DNA from: Pseudomonas sp. MN1F
Lineage (GTDB): Bacteria; Pseudomonadota; Gammaproteobacteria; Pseudomonadales; Pseudomonadaceae
DNA length: 54,179 bases
Reading direction: 5' to 3'
NCBI RefSeq assembly: GCF_009391885.1
Contig: NZ_VZII01000033.1
Span: forward strand, 1-54,179
The first letter of the stretch is position 1. Each line of letters opens with the position of its first letter. The translations under genes and the position numbers were made by a program. The notes under the pieces were generated by a model. The model was not told the DNA's origin. It worked only from the letters and a program-made list of their open reading frames with translations, and did not search any database. Below, one piece after another: positions 35,939 to 44,623 of this stretch.

Positions 35939-36393
35939 GGCTGTGGGTGCTGCGCCACGGCGAGGCGCAGCCGCGCGCCAATACCGACGCTGAGCGGTGC
36001 CTGACCGGCCATGGCCGTGAGCAGGTGCTGCACAGTGCAGCCCGGCTGCTTGGCCAGCCGTTGCAGGCGATCATTGCCAGCCCGTATGTACGCGCACAAC
36101 AGACGGCGGCCCTGGTGCATGACACCCTGGGCTTCGCCGAGCCCGTGCGCACCGTGCCGTGGCTGACACCTGACAGCGATGTGCGGCAGGTGATCGGCGA
36201 GATCGAGCGCCTGGGCCTGGAACACGTGTTGCTGGTCAGCCACCAGCCACTGGTAGGGTCGCTGGTCGGCATGCTCGAGCACGGCCATGTGCAGCAGCCG
36301 GCACCCATGAGCACCGCCAGCCTGGCGGAGCTGGAAGGCGACTGGCCGCTGGCAGGGCTGATGACGTTGCGCGCGCTTAGTTCGCCTGAGTGA
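35935..36393 (+). CDS. sixA: Phosphohistidine phosphatase SixA
   Basis: This 152-residue histidine-phosphatase superfamily protein has the catalytic LRHGEAQPRANTDAERCLT, ASPYVRAQQTAAL and the second His in LLVSHQPLVGSLVG. SixA removes phosphate from phosphohistidine of Hpt domains, and of NPr in the nitrogen PTS. It starts at GTG within the previous gene, with GAGGAG upstream. Its presence 1.5 kb from a hybrid kinase that needs an external Hpt is suggestive but may be coincidence. Confidence 0.92.
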   Translation: MRLWVLRHGEAQPRANTDAERCLTGHGREQVLHSAARLLGQPLQAIIASPYVRAQQTAALVHDTLGFAEPVRTVPWLTPDSDVRQVIGEIERLGLEHVLLVSHQPLVGSLVGMLEHGHVQQPAPMSTASLAELEGDWPLAGLMTLRALSSPE

Positions 36394-36400
36394 GCGAGAG

Positions 36401-36447
36401 CAACTGGCATTTTTGCCAGTTGCCAGCCATTTGCATCCAACGGATGC
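36401..36447 (+). promoter_or_regulatory. Two tandem hairpins downstream of sixA
   Basis: CAACTGGCA-TTTT-TGCCAGTTG (36401-36422) is a perfect 9-bp stem. GCATCC-AAC-GGATGC (36433-36447) is a perfect 6-bp stem. Neither has a downstream T run. They could be a Rho-dependent end or processing site, or a leader structure for the next gene. Confidence 0.5.
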
Positions 36448-36491
36448 TTGGCGCCAGGTGGTTCAGCAGATGACAGGGCAGGGAGCGTTGA

Positions 36492-36878
36492 ATGAGCGGG
36501 GTGATGCACGAGCTGTTACGCTCTCTGGATCTGCAGCCCACGATTGAAGCCGTACAGCGTGACAACCGTCTCGATTTTGCCCAGTACGCCCTGCTGCGCG
36601 AGGCCGCCGACGCCAAGCTCTATCACCTGATGGGCAACGTGCGTCACAAGCTCGAGCAGCACCCCATGGACAACCTGCTGGTCGAGCAGGACCTGCACGA
36701 ACTGCAGCAGTCCTGCGCGCGCATGTCTCACCTGCTGCAAACCAGCTGCCTGGCCTTGCGCCGGCTGCAACTCGATGTTCAGGAGCAACGCCTGGCCCGT
36801 GAGGCGCTGGAGAGCCAGATCGCCTACATGCAAGCCTGCCTGCGCCGCTCGCTGGCGAGTTTCGACGACTCGGCGTGA
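36492..36878 (+). CDS. Conserved-looking protein of unknown function
   Basis: I do not recognise a family. The 128 residues are soluble and largely helical, with no signal peptide and no cofactor motif. Notable segments are LRSLDLQPTIEAVQRDNRLD, LREAADAKLYHLMGNVRHKL and a C-terminal coiled-coil-like RRLQLDVQEQRLAREALESQ. GGGAG lies 7 bases before the ATG and codon use matches neighbours, which supports a real gene. Context (sixA before, hydrolases after) gives no clear role. Confidence 0.7.
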   Translation: MSGVMHELLRSLDLQPTIEAVQRDNRLDFAQYALLREAADAKLYHLMGNVRHKLEQHPMDNLLVEQDLHELQQSCARMSHLLQTSCLALRRLQLDVQEQRLAREALESQIAYMQACLRRSLASFDDSA

Positions 36879-36971
36879 CCTGATTGCCCTTGGCGATGAC
36901 ATTTACAGACGTTGCCGAGTGCCGGCGCGATGCCGACAATGGGCCATCATTCCCCGTCCGGACCAGGCGCC

Positions 36972-37760
36972 ATGTCGCAGCAGATCTTCTTCGCCCACGC
37001 CAACGGTTTTCCCTCGGCCACCTACGGCAAGCTGTTCGCCGCCCTGGGGCCGGATTATCAGGTCAGTCACCTGGCCCAGCATGCCCATGACCCGCGCTTT
37101 CCGGTGAACGACAACTGGCAGAACCTGGTCGACGAACTGCTGCATCACCTGGCGCAGCAGCCGGCGCCGGTGTGGGGGGTTGGCCATTCGCTGGGTGGCG
37201 TGTTGCACCTGCATGCCGCGTTGCGCCGGCCCGAGCTGTACCTTGGCGTGGTGATGCTCGACTCGCCGGTATTGACCCGTGCTGACCAATGGCTGCTGCG
37301 CACCGCCAAGCGATTCGGCTTCATCGACCGCATCACCCCGGCTGGCCGTACCCTCGGGCGGCGTGAAGCGTTTGCCGACCGTGACAGCGCACGTGACTAC
37401 TTCGCCAGCAAGTCGCTGTTCCGCCACTTCGACCCGGATTGCCTGGAAGCCTACCTCGAGCATGGCCTGCAGGCGGCCGAGCAGGGCTTGCGCCTGCGCT
37501 TCGACCCGGCCACCGAAATCAGCATCTACCGCAGCATCCCGCACGCCAGCCCGGCGCCCGCGCGCCAGTTGCAGGTGCCGTTGGCAATGGTGCGTGGCGA
37601 GCGCAGCAATGTCATCCGCCGTCACCATGCGCTGGCGGTGCGCGGCATGGCTCGGGGCGAATACCACAGTGTGCCGGGCGGGCACATGTTCCCGTTGGAG
37701 CGGCCAACCGACACGGCCAGCCTGATCAAGGGCCTGTTCGACCGCTGGAGCCAGGCATGA
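36972..37760 (+). CDS. Alpha/beta hydrolase (first of a tandem pair)
   Basis: This 262-residue protein has an oxyanion-loop FFAHANGFPSATYGKLFAAL, the nucleophile elbow VGHSLGGVLHLHAAL and a terminal His in VPGGHMFPLERP. I chose the ATG at 36972 (MSQQIFFAHANG); an earlier in-frame ATG at 36912 would add 20 unconserved residues. The stop overlaps the next hydrolase gene by ATGA. Substrate unknown. Confidence 0.87.
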   Translation: MSQQIFFAHANGFPSATYGKLFAALGPDYQVSHLAQHAHDPRFPVNDNWQNLVDELLHHLAQQPAPVWGVGHSLGGVLHLHAALRRPELYLGVVMLDSPVLTRADQWLLRTAKRFGFIDRITPAGRTLGRREAFADRDSARDYFASKSLFRHFDPDCLEAYLEHGLQAAEQGLRLRFDPATEISIYRSIPHASPAPARQLQVPLAMVRGERSNVIRRHHALAVRGMARGEYHSVPGGHMFPLERPTDTASLIKGLFDRWSQA

Positions 37761-38611
37761 GCGCGCAGGTCGAGGAAGTGCGCCTGAGCCTGGGCCATAT
37801 CGAGCTCGCCGCGCACCTGTTCGGCCCCGCGGATGGCCTGCCGGTGATCGCCCTGCACGGCTGGCTGGACAACGCCAACAGCTTCTCGCGCCTGGCCCCG
37901 CTGTTGAAGGGCCTGCGCATCGTCGCCCTCGATCTGGCCGGGCACGGTTATTCCGAACACCGCCCCTTGGGCGCGGGGTATGCCTTGGCCGATTACGCCC
38001 ACGATGTGCTGCGGGTTGCCGAACAGCTGGGCTGGCAGCGTTTTGCCCTGCTCGGGCATTCGTTGGGCGCGATCATTTCGGTGCAGCTGGCCGGTGCCTT
38101 GCCTGACCGGGTCAGCCATCTGGCCTTGATCGACGGTGTCATTCCCCCGACCGGCGCCGAGCAGGATGCCGCCGAGCGCCTGGGCATGGCCCTGCAGGCC
38201 CAGCTGCGCCTCGATGGCAAGCGCAAATCGGTTTACCCGACCCTGGCGCAGGGCGTGCAAGCGCGCATGAAGGGCATGGTCGCGGTCAGCCGCGAAGCCG
38301 CCGAGCGGCTGGCCCAGCGTGGCCTGATGCCGGTGCCCGGTGGTTACAGCTGGCGCAGCGACAGCCGCCTGACCCTGCCATCGCCAGTGCGCCTGAGCCA
38401 GGCCCAGGCCATGGCCTACGTGCGCCGGGTGAGTTGCCCGGCGAGCCTGGTGGTGGCGGCCGACGGCATGCTGGTGCGTCACACCGAGCTGCTGGAGCAG
38501 CTACCCTTTGAGCAGACGGTGCTGCCTGGCGGGCATCACTTGCACCTTAACGACGAACAAGGCGCGGCCCTTGTCGCAGACTGTTTCAATCGCTTCTTTG
38601 GCTTTGCTTGA
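37757..38611 (+). CDS. Alpha/beta hydrolase (second of a tandem pair)
   Basis: This 284-residue protein has the oxyanion motif VIALHGWLDNANSFSRLAPLL, VALDLAGHGYSEHRP, the nucleophile elbow LLGHSLGAIISVQLAGAL, and the terminal His in LPGGHHLHLND. It resembles the MEST/epoxide hydrolase-like branch, in which the Ser nucleophile marks an esterase rather than an epoxide hydrolase. It overlaps the preceding hydrolase gene by four bases and shares operon and strand with it. Confidence 0.9.
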   Translation: MSAQVEEVRLSLGHIELAAHLFGPADGLPVIALHGWLDNANSFSRLAPLLKGLRIVALDLAGHGYSEHRPLGAGYALADYAHDVLRVAEQLGWQRFALLGHSLGAIISVQLAGALPDRVSHLALIDGVIPPTGAEQDAAERLGMALQAQLRLDGKRKSVYPTLAQGVQARMKGMVAVSREAAERLAQRGLMPVPGGYSWRSDSRLTLPSPVRLSQAQAMAYVRRVSCPASLVVAADGMLVRHTELLEQLPFEQTVLPGGHHLHLNDEQGAALVADCFNRFFGFA

Positions 38612-38661
38612 CTTGCACCGGACAAGTGTCGAGGCTTGGCGGGTTGAACAGGGAGACAACC

Positions 38662-38724
38662 ATGCAATTGCCAGACATCCTGGAGCTTGAACCCGGCGCG
38701 CTGCGCCGCATGGGTCGCGGATGA
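38662..38724 (+). CDS. Short upstream ORF of 20 codons coupled to the DUF4892 gene
   Basis: An ATG at 38662 with AGGGAG 7 bases upstream opens a frame of 20 residues (MQLPDILELEPGALRRMGRG). It ends in a TGA overlapping the ATG of the next gene (ATGA). The Shine-Dalgarno is better than the one available to the DUF4892 gene itself, which suggests translational coupling. It may be a leader peptide or the decayed N-terminus of a deleted gene whose start site was retained. The Leu/Glu-rich composition resembles the first residues of a cytoplasmic enzyme more than a classical attenuator. Confidence 0.45.
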   Translation: MQLPDILELEPGALRRMGRG

Positions 38725-39515
38725 GCGCGCCCGTTTCCATCCGTACCGCTTTCGCCGCCTGCCTCGTGCTGGCCAGCCCCGTGCTGTGGGCCGGCAGCTT
38801 GCCCGTGCCGGCGGACGCCAAGGTGGTCGACCAGCGCCCGGCCGTGGAGCAGGAACGCGTCTACCCCATGGGCCCGCTGCGCAAGATCAGTGGCCGCCTG
38901 CGCGTCGAGGCCCAGATCGAGAGCCGCGGCCAGGTCAGCTCGGTCACCTACGAGCTGCCGGTCGAGCGCAGTGCCCGCGAAGCCTTCACCAGCGCCCGCG
39001 AGGCGCTGCAGCATGACGGCGGCTATCCGTTGTTCTGGTGCCAGGGCCGCGATTGCGGCGAGGGCAGCCTGTGGGCCAACGACGTGTTTGCCAATGCCCG
39101 GTTGAACGGCGGCGACGAGCAGCAGGCGTTCATCCTCCTGCGCCGCTCGGCCGAAGAGGCCGACACCCTGGTCGCGCTGTACAGCGTCACCCGTGGCAAC
39201 CGCCGCGCCTATCTGCATGTGGAAGAATTCGTCGCCAGCAGCCCGCTGGGCGAAATACTCCCCACCGCCGCCACCGTACTGCGGGAAATGCGCGATACCG
39301 GCAAGCTCGACTACCCTGACCTGGCTGCGCCACAGGAAAGCTGGGTGAGCTTGCTGGCGCGCAGCCTGAACCTCGACAGCACCTTGCGCGCAAGCCTCAG
39401 TGGCGCCCAGGCCGAGGCCTGGCGCGAGCAACTGGTCAAGGCTGGCGTGCGTGATGGCCGGCTCGAAGTCGGCAACGCACCCACCGATGGCCTGCACCTG
39501 GAACTGATCCGTTGA
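38721..39515 (+). CDS. DUF4892 domain-containing exported protein
   Basis: This 264-residue protein has a signal peptide (TAFAACLVLASPVLWAGS). The body has the DUF4892 pattern: LPVPADAKVVDQR at the N-terminus, SSVTYELPVERSAREAFTSA, LFWCQGRDCGEGSLWANDVF with a likely disulfide pair, and ending in an OmpA-like LVKAGVRDGRLEVGNAPTDGL that looks like a short peptidoglycan-binding remnant. Its function is not established. The start overlaps the stop of a 20-codon upstream ORF. The next gene follows at once. Confidence 0.82.
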   Translation: MSAPVSIRTAFAACLVLASPVLWAGSLPVPADAKVVDQRPAVEQERVYPMGPLRKISGRLRVEAQIESRGQVSSVTYELPVERSAREAFTSAREALQHDGGYPLFWCQGRDCGEGSLWANDVFANARLNGGDEQQAFILLRRSAEEADTLVALYSVTRGNRRAYLHVEEFVASSPLGEILPTAATVLREMRDTGKLDYPDLAAPQESWVSLLARSLNLDSTLRASLSGAQAEAWREQLVKAGVRDGRLEVGNAPTDGLHLELIR

Positions 39516-39527
39516 GTGAGCGTCACC

Positions 39528-40580
39528 ATGGCCAACAATGACCGCCTGCTGATCCAGATTCTGCTGCTGGCGTTGCTGGGTGCCGCCCTGTGGGTCATGG
39601 CACCCTTCATTTCCGCGTTGTTGTGGGGGGCCATCCTGGCGTTCGCCAGCTGGCCGCTGATGCGCCTGCTGACGCGTGTGCTGGGTGGGCGTGAAACCCT
39701 CGCCGCCAGCCTGCTGACTGCGGCCTGGATCCTGATCGTGGCCTTGCCGCTGGTATGGCTGGGCTTCAACCTGGCCGACCACATCCGCGACGCCACTGCC
39801 TTTGTGCGCGATGTACAGGTCGATGGCCTGCCTGATGCACCTGACTGGCTGCGCGGCATTCCCTTTGTCGGCGAGCGCCTGGTCAGTTGGTGGCAATCCC
39901 TCGATCAGCAAGGCGCGGCCCTGCTGGCGTCGCTCAAGCCTTACCTCGGCCAGGTCGGCAACTGGTTGCTGGCGCGCAGTGCGCAGATCGGCAGCGGTGT
40001 GCTGGAGCTGACCCTGAGCCTGGTATTCGTGTTCTTCTTCTACCGTGACGGGCCGCGCCTGTCGGCCTTCGTGCTGCGGCTGCTGAACCGGCTGGTGGGC
40101 GAGCGGGCCGAGTACTACCTGGAGCTGGTGGCAGGCACCGTGCAGCGGGTGGTCAACGGCGTGATCGGCACGGCGGCCGCCCAGGGCCTGCTGGCGCTGA
40201 TCGGCTTCCTGATCGCCGGGGTGCCCGGGGCGATCGTGCTGGGGCTGGTGACCTTCATGCTCAGCCTGATCCCGATGGGGCCACCGTTGGCGTGGATCCC
40301 GGCGACCGGCTGGCTGGTGTGGAAGGGCGAGTACGGCATGGCCGTGTTCCTGGGGATCTGGGGCACGTTCGTCATCAGCGGCGTGGACAACGTGCTCAAG
40401 CCCTACCTGATCAGCCGCGGCGGTAACCTGCCGCTGGTGATCGTGCTGCTGGGTGTGTTCGGTGGCTTGCTAGCCTTTGGCTTCATCGGCCTGTTCATCG
40501 GGCCGACCTTGCTGGCGGTCGGTTACAGCCTGTTGCTCGACTGGAGCCGTAACGCCGGACAACAGACTCCTCAGCAATAA
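39528..40580 (+). CDS. AI-2E/PerM family transporter
   Basis: This 350-residue membrane protein has about eight hydrophobic segments: ILLLALLGAALWVMAPFISALLWGAIL at the N-terminus, later LELTLSLVFVFFFYRDG, GLLALIGFLIAGVPGA, and the family motif MLSLIPMGPPLAWIPA, ending GLFIGPTLLAVGYSLLLDW. Despite the family name most members export other small molecules or ions, and substrate cannot be read here. I prefer the ATG at 39528 to the GTG at 39516, which overlaps the ribosome binding region. Confidence 0.88.
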   Translation: MANNDRLLIQILLLALLGAALWVMAPFISALLWGAILAFASWPLMRLLTRVLGGRETLAASLLTAAWILIVALPLVWLGFNLADHIRDATAFVRDVQVDGLPDAPDWLRGIPFVGERLVSWWQSLDQQGAALLASLKPYLGQVGNWLLARSAQIGSGVLELTLSLVFVFFFYRDGPRLSAFVLRLLNRLVGERAEYYLELVAGTVQRVVNGVIGTAAAQGLLALIGFLIAGVPGAIVLGLVTFMLSLIPMGPPLAWIPATGWLVWKGEYGMAVFLGIWGTFVISGVDNVLKPYLISRGGNLPLVIVLLGVFGGLLAFGFIGLFIGPTLLAVGYSLLLDWSRNAGQQTPQQ

Positions 40581-40588
40581 CCTGCTCT

Positions 40589-40619
40589 GGCCTCTTCGCC
40601 GCAATGCCGCGAAGAGGCC
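40589..40619. repeat. REP-like hairpin between the transporter gene and kdpF
   Basis: GGCCTCTTCG and CGAAGAGGCC form a perfect 10-bp stem around an 11-base loop. GGCCTCTTCGC is a frequent core of P. putida REP elements. No T run follows, so it is a poor intrinsic terminator, but it isolates kdp from upstream genes. Confidence 0.6.
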
Positions 40620-40640
40620 GGCACTGCAACGCCGCTGCTT

Positions 40641-40665
40641 TGATTTTTACGCATTCTTTATTTCC
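40641..40665. promoter_or_regulatory. T-rich stretch upstream of kdpF, possible KdpE site
   Basis: TGATTTTTACGCATTCTTTATTTCC is strikingly T-rich in a GC-rich region and lies about 90 bases before kdpF. In E. coli KdpE binds a T-rich site ahead of kdpF. The match here is by composition and position only. Confidence 0.3.
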
Positions 40666-40754
40666 ACGCCTGCCCCCCGATCTCGCCCCTTTACGCCTAC
40701 CCCTCGGACAATTCCCCCAAAGCGGTACAAGCCGCAAAAAGGGGAGTTTCACTC

Positions 40755-40844
40755 ATGTACATGCTCGATGGGTTGTCACTGCTGCTGGCAGTGGCCTTGG
40801 CGGTTTACCTGCTGGTAGCGCTGCTGCGCGCCGATCGCAGCTAG
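40755..40844 (+). CDS. kdpF: K+-transporting ATPase subunit F
   Basis: This 29-residue single-helix protein reads MYMLDGLSLLLAVALAVYLL then VALLRADRS. The pattern of one transmembrane helix ending in LLRAD or LLRPE is the KdpF signature. It stabilises the KdpABC complex. GGGGAG lies 9 bases before the ATG at 40755; an ATG at 40761 is an alternative. kdpA begins 9 bases after the stop. Confidence 0.92.
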   Translation: MYMLDGLSLLLAVALAVYLLVALLRADRS

Positions 40845-40853
40845 GGAGCGGCC

Positions 40854-42548
40854 ATGCACAGTTACGATTACCTTTTGCTGCTGGCCTTCTTCGCCATCGT
40901 GCTGTTGCCGGCGCCCTGGCTCGGACGCTTCTACTACAAGGTCATGGAAGGCCAGCGTACCTGGCTGACCCCCGTGCTTGGGCCGGTGGAGCGTGGCTGT
41001 TACCGCCTGGCCGGCGTACGCGCCGACCAGGAGCAGAACTGGAAGCAGTACAGCCTGGCTCTGCTGGCCTTCAACCTGGCTGGCTTCCTGCTGCTGTTCA
41101 GCGTGCTTCTGTTGCAAGGCTACCTGCCACTCAACCCGCAGCACCTGCCCGGCCAGGAGTGGTCGCTGGCATTCAATACGGCGGTGAGTTTCGTCACCAA
41201 CACCAACTGGCAGGCCTACAGCGGTGAGGCTTCGGTCAGCTACCTGAGCCAGATGCTCGGCCTGACCGTGCAGAACTTCGTCAGCGCCGCCACTGGCCTG
41301 GCCGTGCTGGTTGCGCTGTGCCGCGGCATCGCTCGCCGTTCCACCACCAGCCTGGGCAACTTCTGGGTCGATATGACCCGCGCCACTCTCTACGGCCTGC
41401 TGCCGCTGTGCCTGCTGCTGGCGCTGCTGCTGGTATGGCAGGGCGTGCCGCAGACCTTCGCCGACTACGCCCACGCCGTGACCCTGCAAGGCGCCGACCA
41501 GACCATCCCGCTGGGCCCAGCCGCCAGCCAGATCGCCATCAAGCAACTGGGCACCAACGGTGGCGGCTTCTTCGGTGTCAACTCGGCGCACCCATTCGAA
41601 AACCCTACCGCCTGGAGCAACCTGTTCGAGGTGGCCTCGATCATCCTGATCCCGGTAGCCCTGGTGTTCACCTTTGGTCACTACGTCAAGGACCTGCGCC
41701 AGAGCCGCGCCATCATCGCCTGCATGCTTGGCCTGTTCCTGCTGGGTGGCGCGACGGCGCTGTGGTCGGAGTACCAGCCGAACCCGGCGCTGGAAAGCGC
41801 CCAGGTGCAGCAGAGCGCGCCCATGGAGGGCAAGGAGAGCCGCTTCGGCACCACCGCCTCGGTGCTGTGGACCGTGACCACCACGTCAGCCTCCAATGGC
41901 TCGGTCAACGCCATGCACGACAGCCTCAACCCGCTGACCGGCATGGTCGCGATGGTCAACATGATGGTCGGTGAAGTGATCTTCGGCGGTGTCGGCGCCG
42001 GGCTCTACGGCATGTTGCTGTTCGTGCTGATTGCCGTGTTCCTGGCCGGGTTGATGATCGGCCGCACGCCGGAATACCTGGGCAAGAAGCTGCAAGCGCG
42101 GGAAGTGCAACTGCTGGTGGCGACCCTGCTGGTGATGCCGGTCGGCGTGCTGGTGCTGGGTGCCATCGCTGCCAGCCTGCCAGGCCCGGCAGGTGCGGTG
42201 AGCAACCCGGGCGCCCACGGCTTCAGCCAGCTGTTGTACGCCTACACCTCAGGCACCGCCAACAACGGCTCGGCGTTTGCCGGCTTTGGCGCCAACACGG
42301 TGTTCCACAACCTGATGATTGGCTTGGCCATGCTGATCGGCCGCTTCGGCTACATCCTGCCGATCCTGGCCCTGGCCGGCAGCCTGGCGGCGAAGAAGAG
42401 CGCGCCCCAGGGCACCGACAGCTTCCCCACCCACGGCCCGTTGTTCGCCTGCCTGTTGCTGGTGACCATCCTGCTGGTCGGTGGCCTGACCTTCCTGCCG
42501 ACCCTGGCCCTTGGGCCGATCGCCGAACAACTGAGCCTGGGTTTCTGA
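40854..42548 (+). CDS. kdpA: K+-transporting ATPase subunit A (ion channel-like subunit)
   Basis: This 564-residue protein of the superfamily of K+ transporters has four selectivity-filter-like loops. Two are easy to see: FVTNTNWQAYSGE and LGTNGGGFFGVNSAHPFENP; later ones include TSASNGSVNAMHDSLNP and TSGTANNGSAFAGF. It binds and conducts K+ while KdpB hydrolyses ATP. AGGGAG precedes the ATG. Length and motifs are normal. Confidence 0.97.
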   Translation: MHSYDYLLLLAFFAIVLLPAPWLGRFYYKVMEGQRTWLTPVLGPVERGCYRLAGVRADQEQNWKQYSLALLAFNLAGFLLLFSVLLLQGYLPLNPQHLPGQEWSLAFNTAVSFVTNTNWQAYSGEASVSYLSQMLGLTVQNFVSAATGLAVLVALCRGIARRSTTSLGNFWVDMTRATLYGLLPLCLLLALLLVWQGVPQTFADYAHAVTLQGADQTIPLGPAASQIAIKQLGTNGGGFFGVNSAHPFENPTAWSNLFEVASIILIPVALVFTFGHYVKDLRQSRAIIACMLGLFLLGGATALWSEYQPNPALESAQVQQSAPMEGKESRFGTTASVLWTVTTTSASNGSVNAMHDSLNPLTGMVAMVNMMVGEVIFGGVGAGLYGMLLFVLIAVFLAGLMIGRTPEYLGKKLQAREVQLLVATLLVMPVGVLVLGAIAASLPGPAGAVSNPGAHGFSQLLYAYTSGTANNGSAFAGFGANTVFHNLMIGLAMLIGRFGYILPILALAGSLAAKKSAPQGTDSFPTHGPLFACLLLVTILLVGGLTFLPTLALGPIAEQLSLGF

Positions 42549-42558
42549 GGAATCATCC

Positions 42559-44613
42559 ATGAACATGCCCATTCCTGAAGTGAAAGCCTCACACAGCGCC
42601 AAGGACCAGACCCGCTTCGCGGCCCTGTGGCGCCCGGCGCTGGTGCAGGCCTTCGTCAAGCTCGACCCGCGTCAGCTCAAACGGGCGCCGGTGATGCTGG
42701 TGGTCGCCCTGACGGCGGTCCTCACCACCGCGCTGTGTTTCGCGCCTGGCAACGGCGTCAGTACTGGCGTCGCCGCGCAGATTGCCCTTTGGCTGTGGTT
42801 CACCGTACTGTTCGCCAACTTCGCCGAGGCCCTTGCCGAAGGCCGTGGCAAGGCCCGTGCCGACAGCCTCAAGGCCGGTAGCCAAGGGCTGACGGCGCAG
42901 CGCCGCAAACGCGATGGCAGTTTCGAAAGCGTCGCGGCCACGGCACTGCGCAAGGATGATGTGGTGCGCGTGGTGGCTGGCGAGATGATCCCCGGTGACG
43001 GTGAGGTGCTCGAAGGCATCGCGGCGGTCAACGAAGCGGCCATCACCGGCGAGTCCGCACCGGTCATCCGCGAATCCGGTGGCGACCGCTCGGCCGTCAC
43101 TGGCAACACCCGGCTGGTGTCCGACTGGTTGCTGATCCGCATCACCAGCAACCCCGGCGAGTCGACCCTGGACCGCATGATCGCCCTGGTCGAGGGCGCC
43201 AAGCGGCAGAAGACCCCCAACGAAATCGCCCTCGACATCCTGCTGATCGGCCTGACCCTGATCTTCCTGATCGTGGTGGTGACCCTGCAACCGTTCGCCC
43301 ATTTTGCGGGTGGCAGCCTGCCGCTGATCTTCCTCGCCGCGCTGCTGGTGACGCTGATTCCCACCACCATCGGTGGCCTGCTCTCGGCCATCGGCATTGC
43401 CGGCATGGACCGCCTGGTACGCCTGAATGTGATCGCCCGCTCCGGCCGCGCAGTGGAGGCGGCCGGCGACGTCCATACCTTGATGCTCGACAAGACCGGC
43501 ACCATCACTTTCGGCAACCGCCGCTGCAGTGCCCTGCACGCGGCCCAGGGTGTGACCGCCAAGGAGCTGGGGGAGGGCGCCTTGCTCGCCTCGCTGGCCG
43601 ACGACACCGCGGAGGGCAAGTCGATCGTCGAGTACCTGCGCCAATTGCACGACTTCATCGAACCGTCACCTGAGCAGTACCAGGCGATTGCCTTCAGCGC
43701 CGAGACACGCCTGTCGGGTATCGACTTCCAGCAGCACCGCTACCGCAAGGGTGCCGTCGATGCGGTGCTGGCCTTTGTCGGCATGCAGCGCCTTGACCTG
43801 CCCGCCGCGTTGGCCCGTGAGGTGGAGCGCATCGCCCAGAGCGGTGGCACCCCGCTGCTGGTGTGCCTGGACAAGCGCCTGCTCGGTGTGATCCACCTCA
43901 AGGACGTGGTCAAGCCGGGGATCCGTGAGCGTTTCGCCGAGCTGCGCAAGCTGGGCATCCGCACCGTGATGGTGACCGGTGACAACCCGCTGACCGCCGC
44001 AGCCATCGCTGCCGAGGCCGGCGTCGATGATGTGCTCGCCGAAGCCACGCCGGAGAAGAAGCTGGCACGCATCCGCCAGGAGCAGAATGACGGCCGCCTG
44101 GTGGCGATGTGCGGCGACGGCGCCAACGACGCCCCGGCGCTGGCCCAGGCGGACGTCGGCATGGCCATGAACGATGGCACCCAGGCGGCGCGCGAGGCGG
44201 CCAACATGGTCGACCTGGACAGCGACCCGACCAAGCTGCTGGACGTGGTGCAGGTGGGCAAGGAGCTGCTGGTGACCCGCGGCGCGCTGACCACCTTCTC
44301 CATCGCCAACGACGTGGCCAAGTACTTCGCCATCCTGCCGGCGCTGTTCGCCGCCATCTACCCGCAGCTCGGCGTGCTCAACCTGATGCACCTGGCCAGC
44401 CCGCAGAGCGCGATTCTCTCGGCGATCGTGTTCAACGCGCTGATCATCATCGTGCTGATCCCGCTGGCACTGCGCGGTGTGCGCGTGCAGGCGGCGAGCG
44501 CGGCGCACCTGTTGCGGCGCAACCTGCTGATCTACGGGCTGGGCGGCATCGTCGTGCCGTTTGCCGGGATCAAGCTGATCGACCTGCTGCTCAATGCCCT
44601 GCACCTGGTCTGA
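42559..44613 (+). CDS. kdpB: K+-transporting P-type ATPase subunit B
   Basis: This 684-residue P1A-type ATPase has the phosphorylated Asp311 in MLDKTGTITFGNR, the actuator TGES in AAITGESAPVI, the KGAVDAVLAF nucleotide-domain motif, the TGDNPLTAAAIAAEAGVDD hinge and the CGDGANDAPALAQADVGMAM motif. The transmembrane PTTIGG element replaces the usual PEGL. It drives K+ uptake with KdpA. The gene sits 10 bases after kdpA and 10 bases before kdpC. Confidence 0.98.
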   Translation: MNMPIPEVKASHSAKDQTRFAALWRPALVQAFVKLDPRQLKRAPVMLVVALTAVLTTALCFAPGNGVSTGVAAQIALWLWFTVLFANFAEALAEGRGKARADSLKAGSQGLTAQRRKRDGSFESVAATALRKDDVVRVVAGEMIPGDGEVLEGIAAVNEAAITGESAPVIRESGGDRSAVTGNTRLVSDWLLIRITSNPGESTLDRMIALVEGAKRQKTPNEIALDILLIGLTLIFLIVVVTLQPFAHFAGGSLPLIFLAALLVTLIPTTIGGLLSAIGIAGMDRLVRLNVIARSGRAVEAAGDVHTLMLDKTGTITFGNRRCSALHAAQGVTAKELGEGALLASLADDTAEGKSIVEYLRQLHDFIEPSPEQYQAIAFSAETRLSGIDFQQHRYRKGAVDAVLAFVGMQRLDLPAALAREVERIAQSGGTPLLVCLDKRLLGVIHLKDVVKPGIRERFAELRKLGIRTVMVTGDNPLTAAAIAAEAGVDDVLAEATPEKKLARIRQEQNDGRLVAMCGDGANDAPALAQADVGMAMNDGTQAAREAANMVDLDSDPTKLLDVVQVGKELLVTRGALTTFSIANDVAKYFAILPALFAAIYPQLGVLNLMHLASPQSAILSAIVFNALIIIVLIPLALRGVRVQAASAAHLLRRNLLIYGLGGIVVPFAGIKLIDLLLNALHLV

Positions 44614-44623
44614 GGAGGCCATC

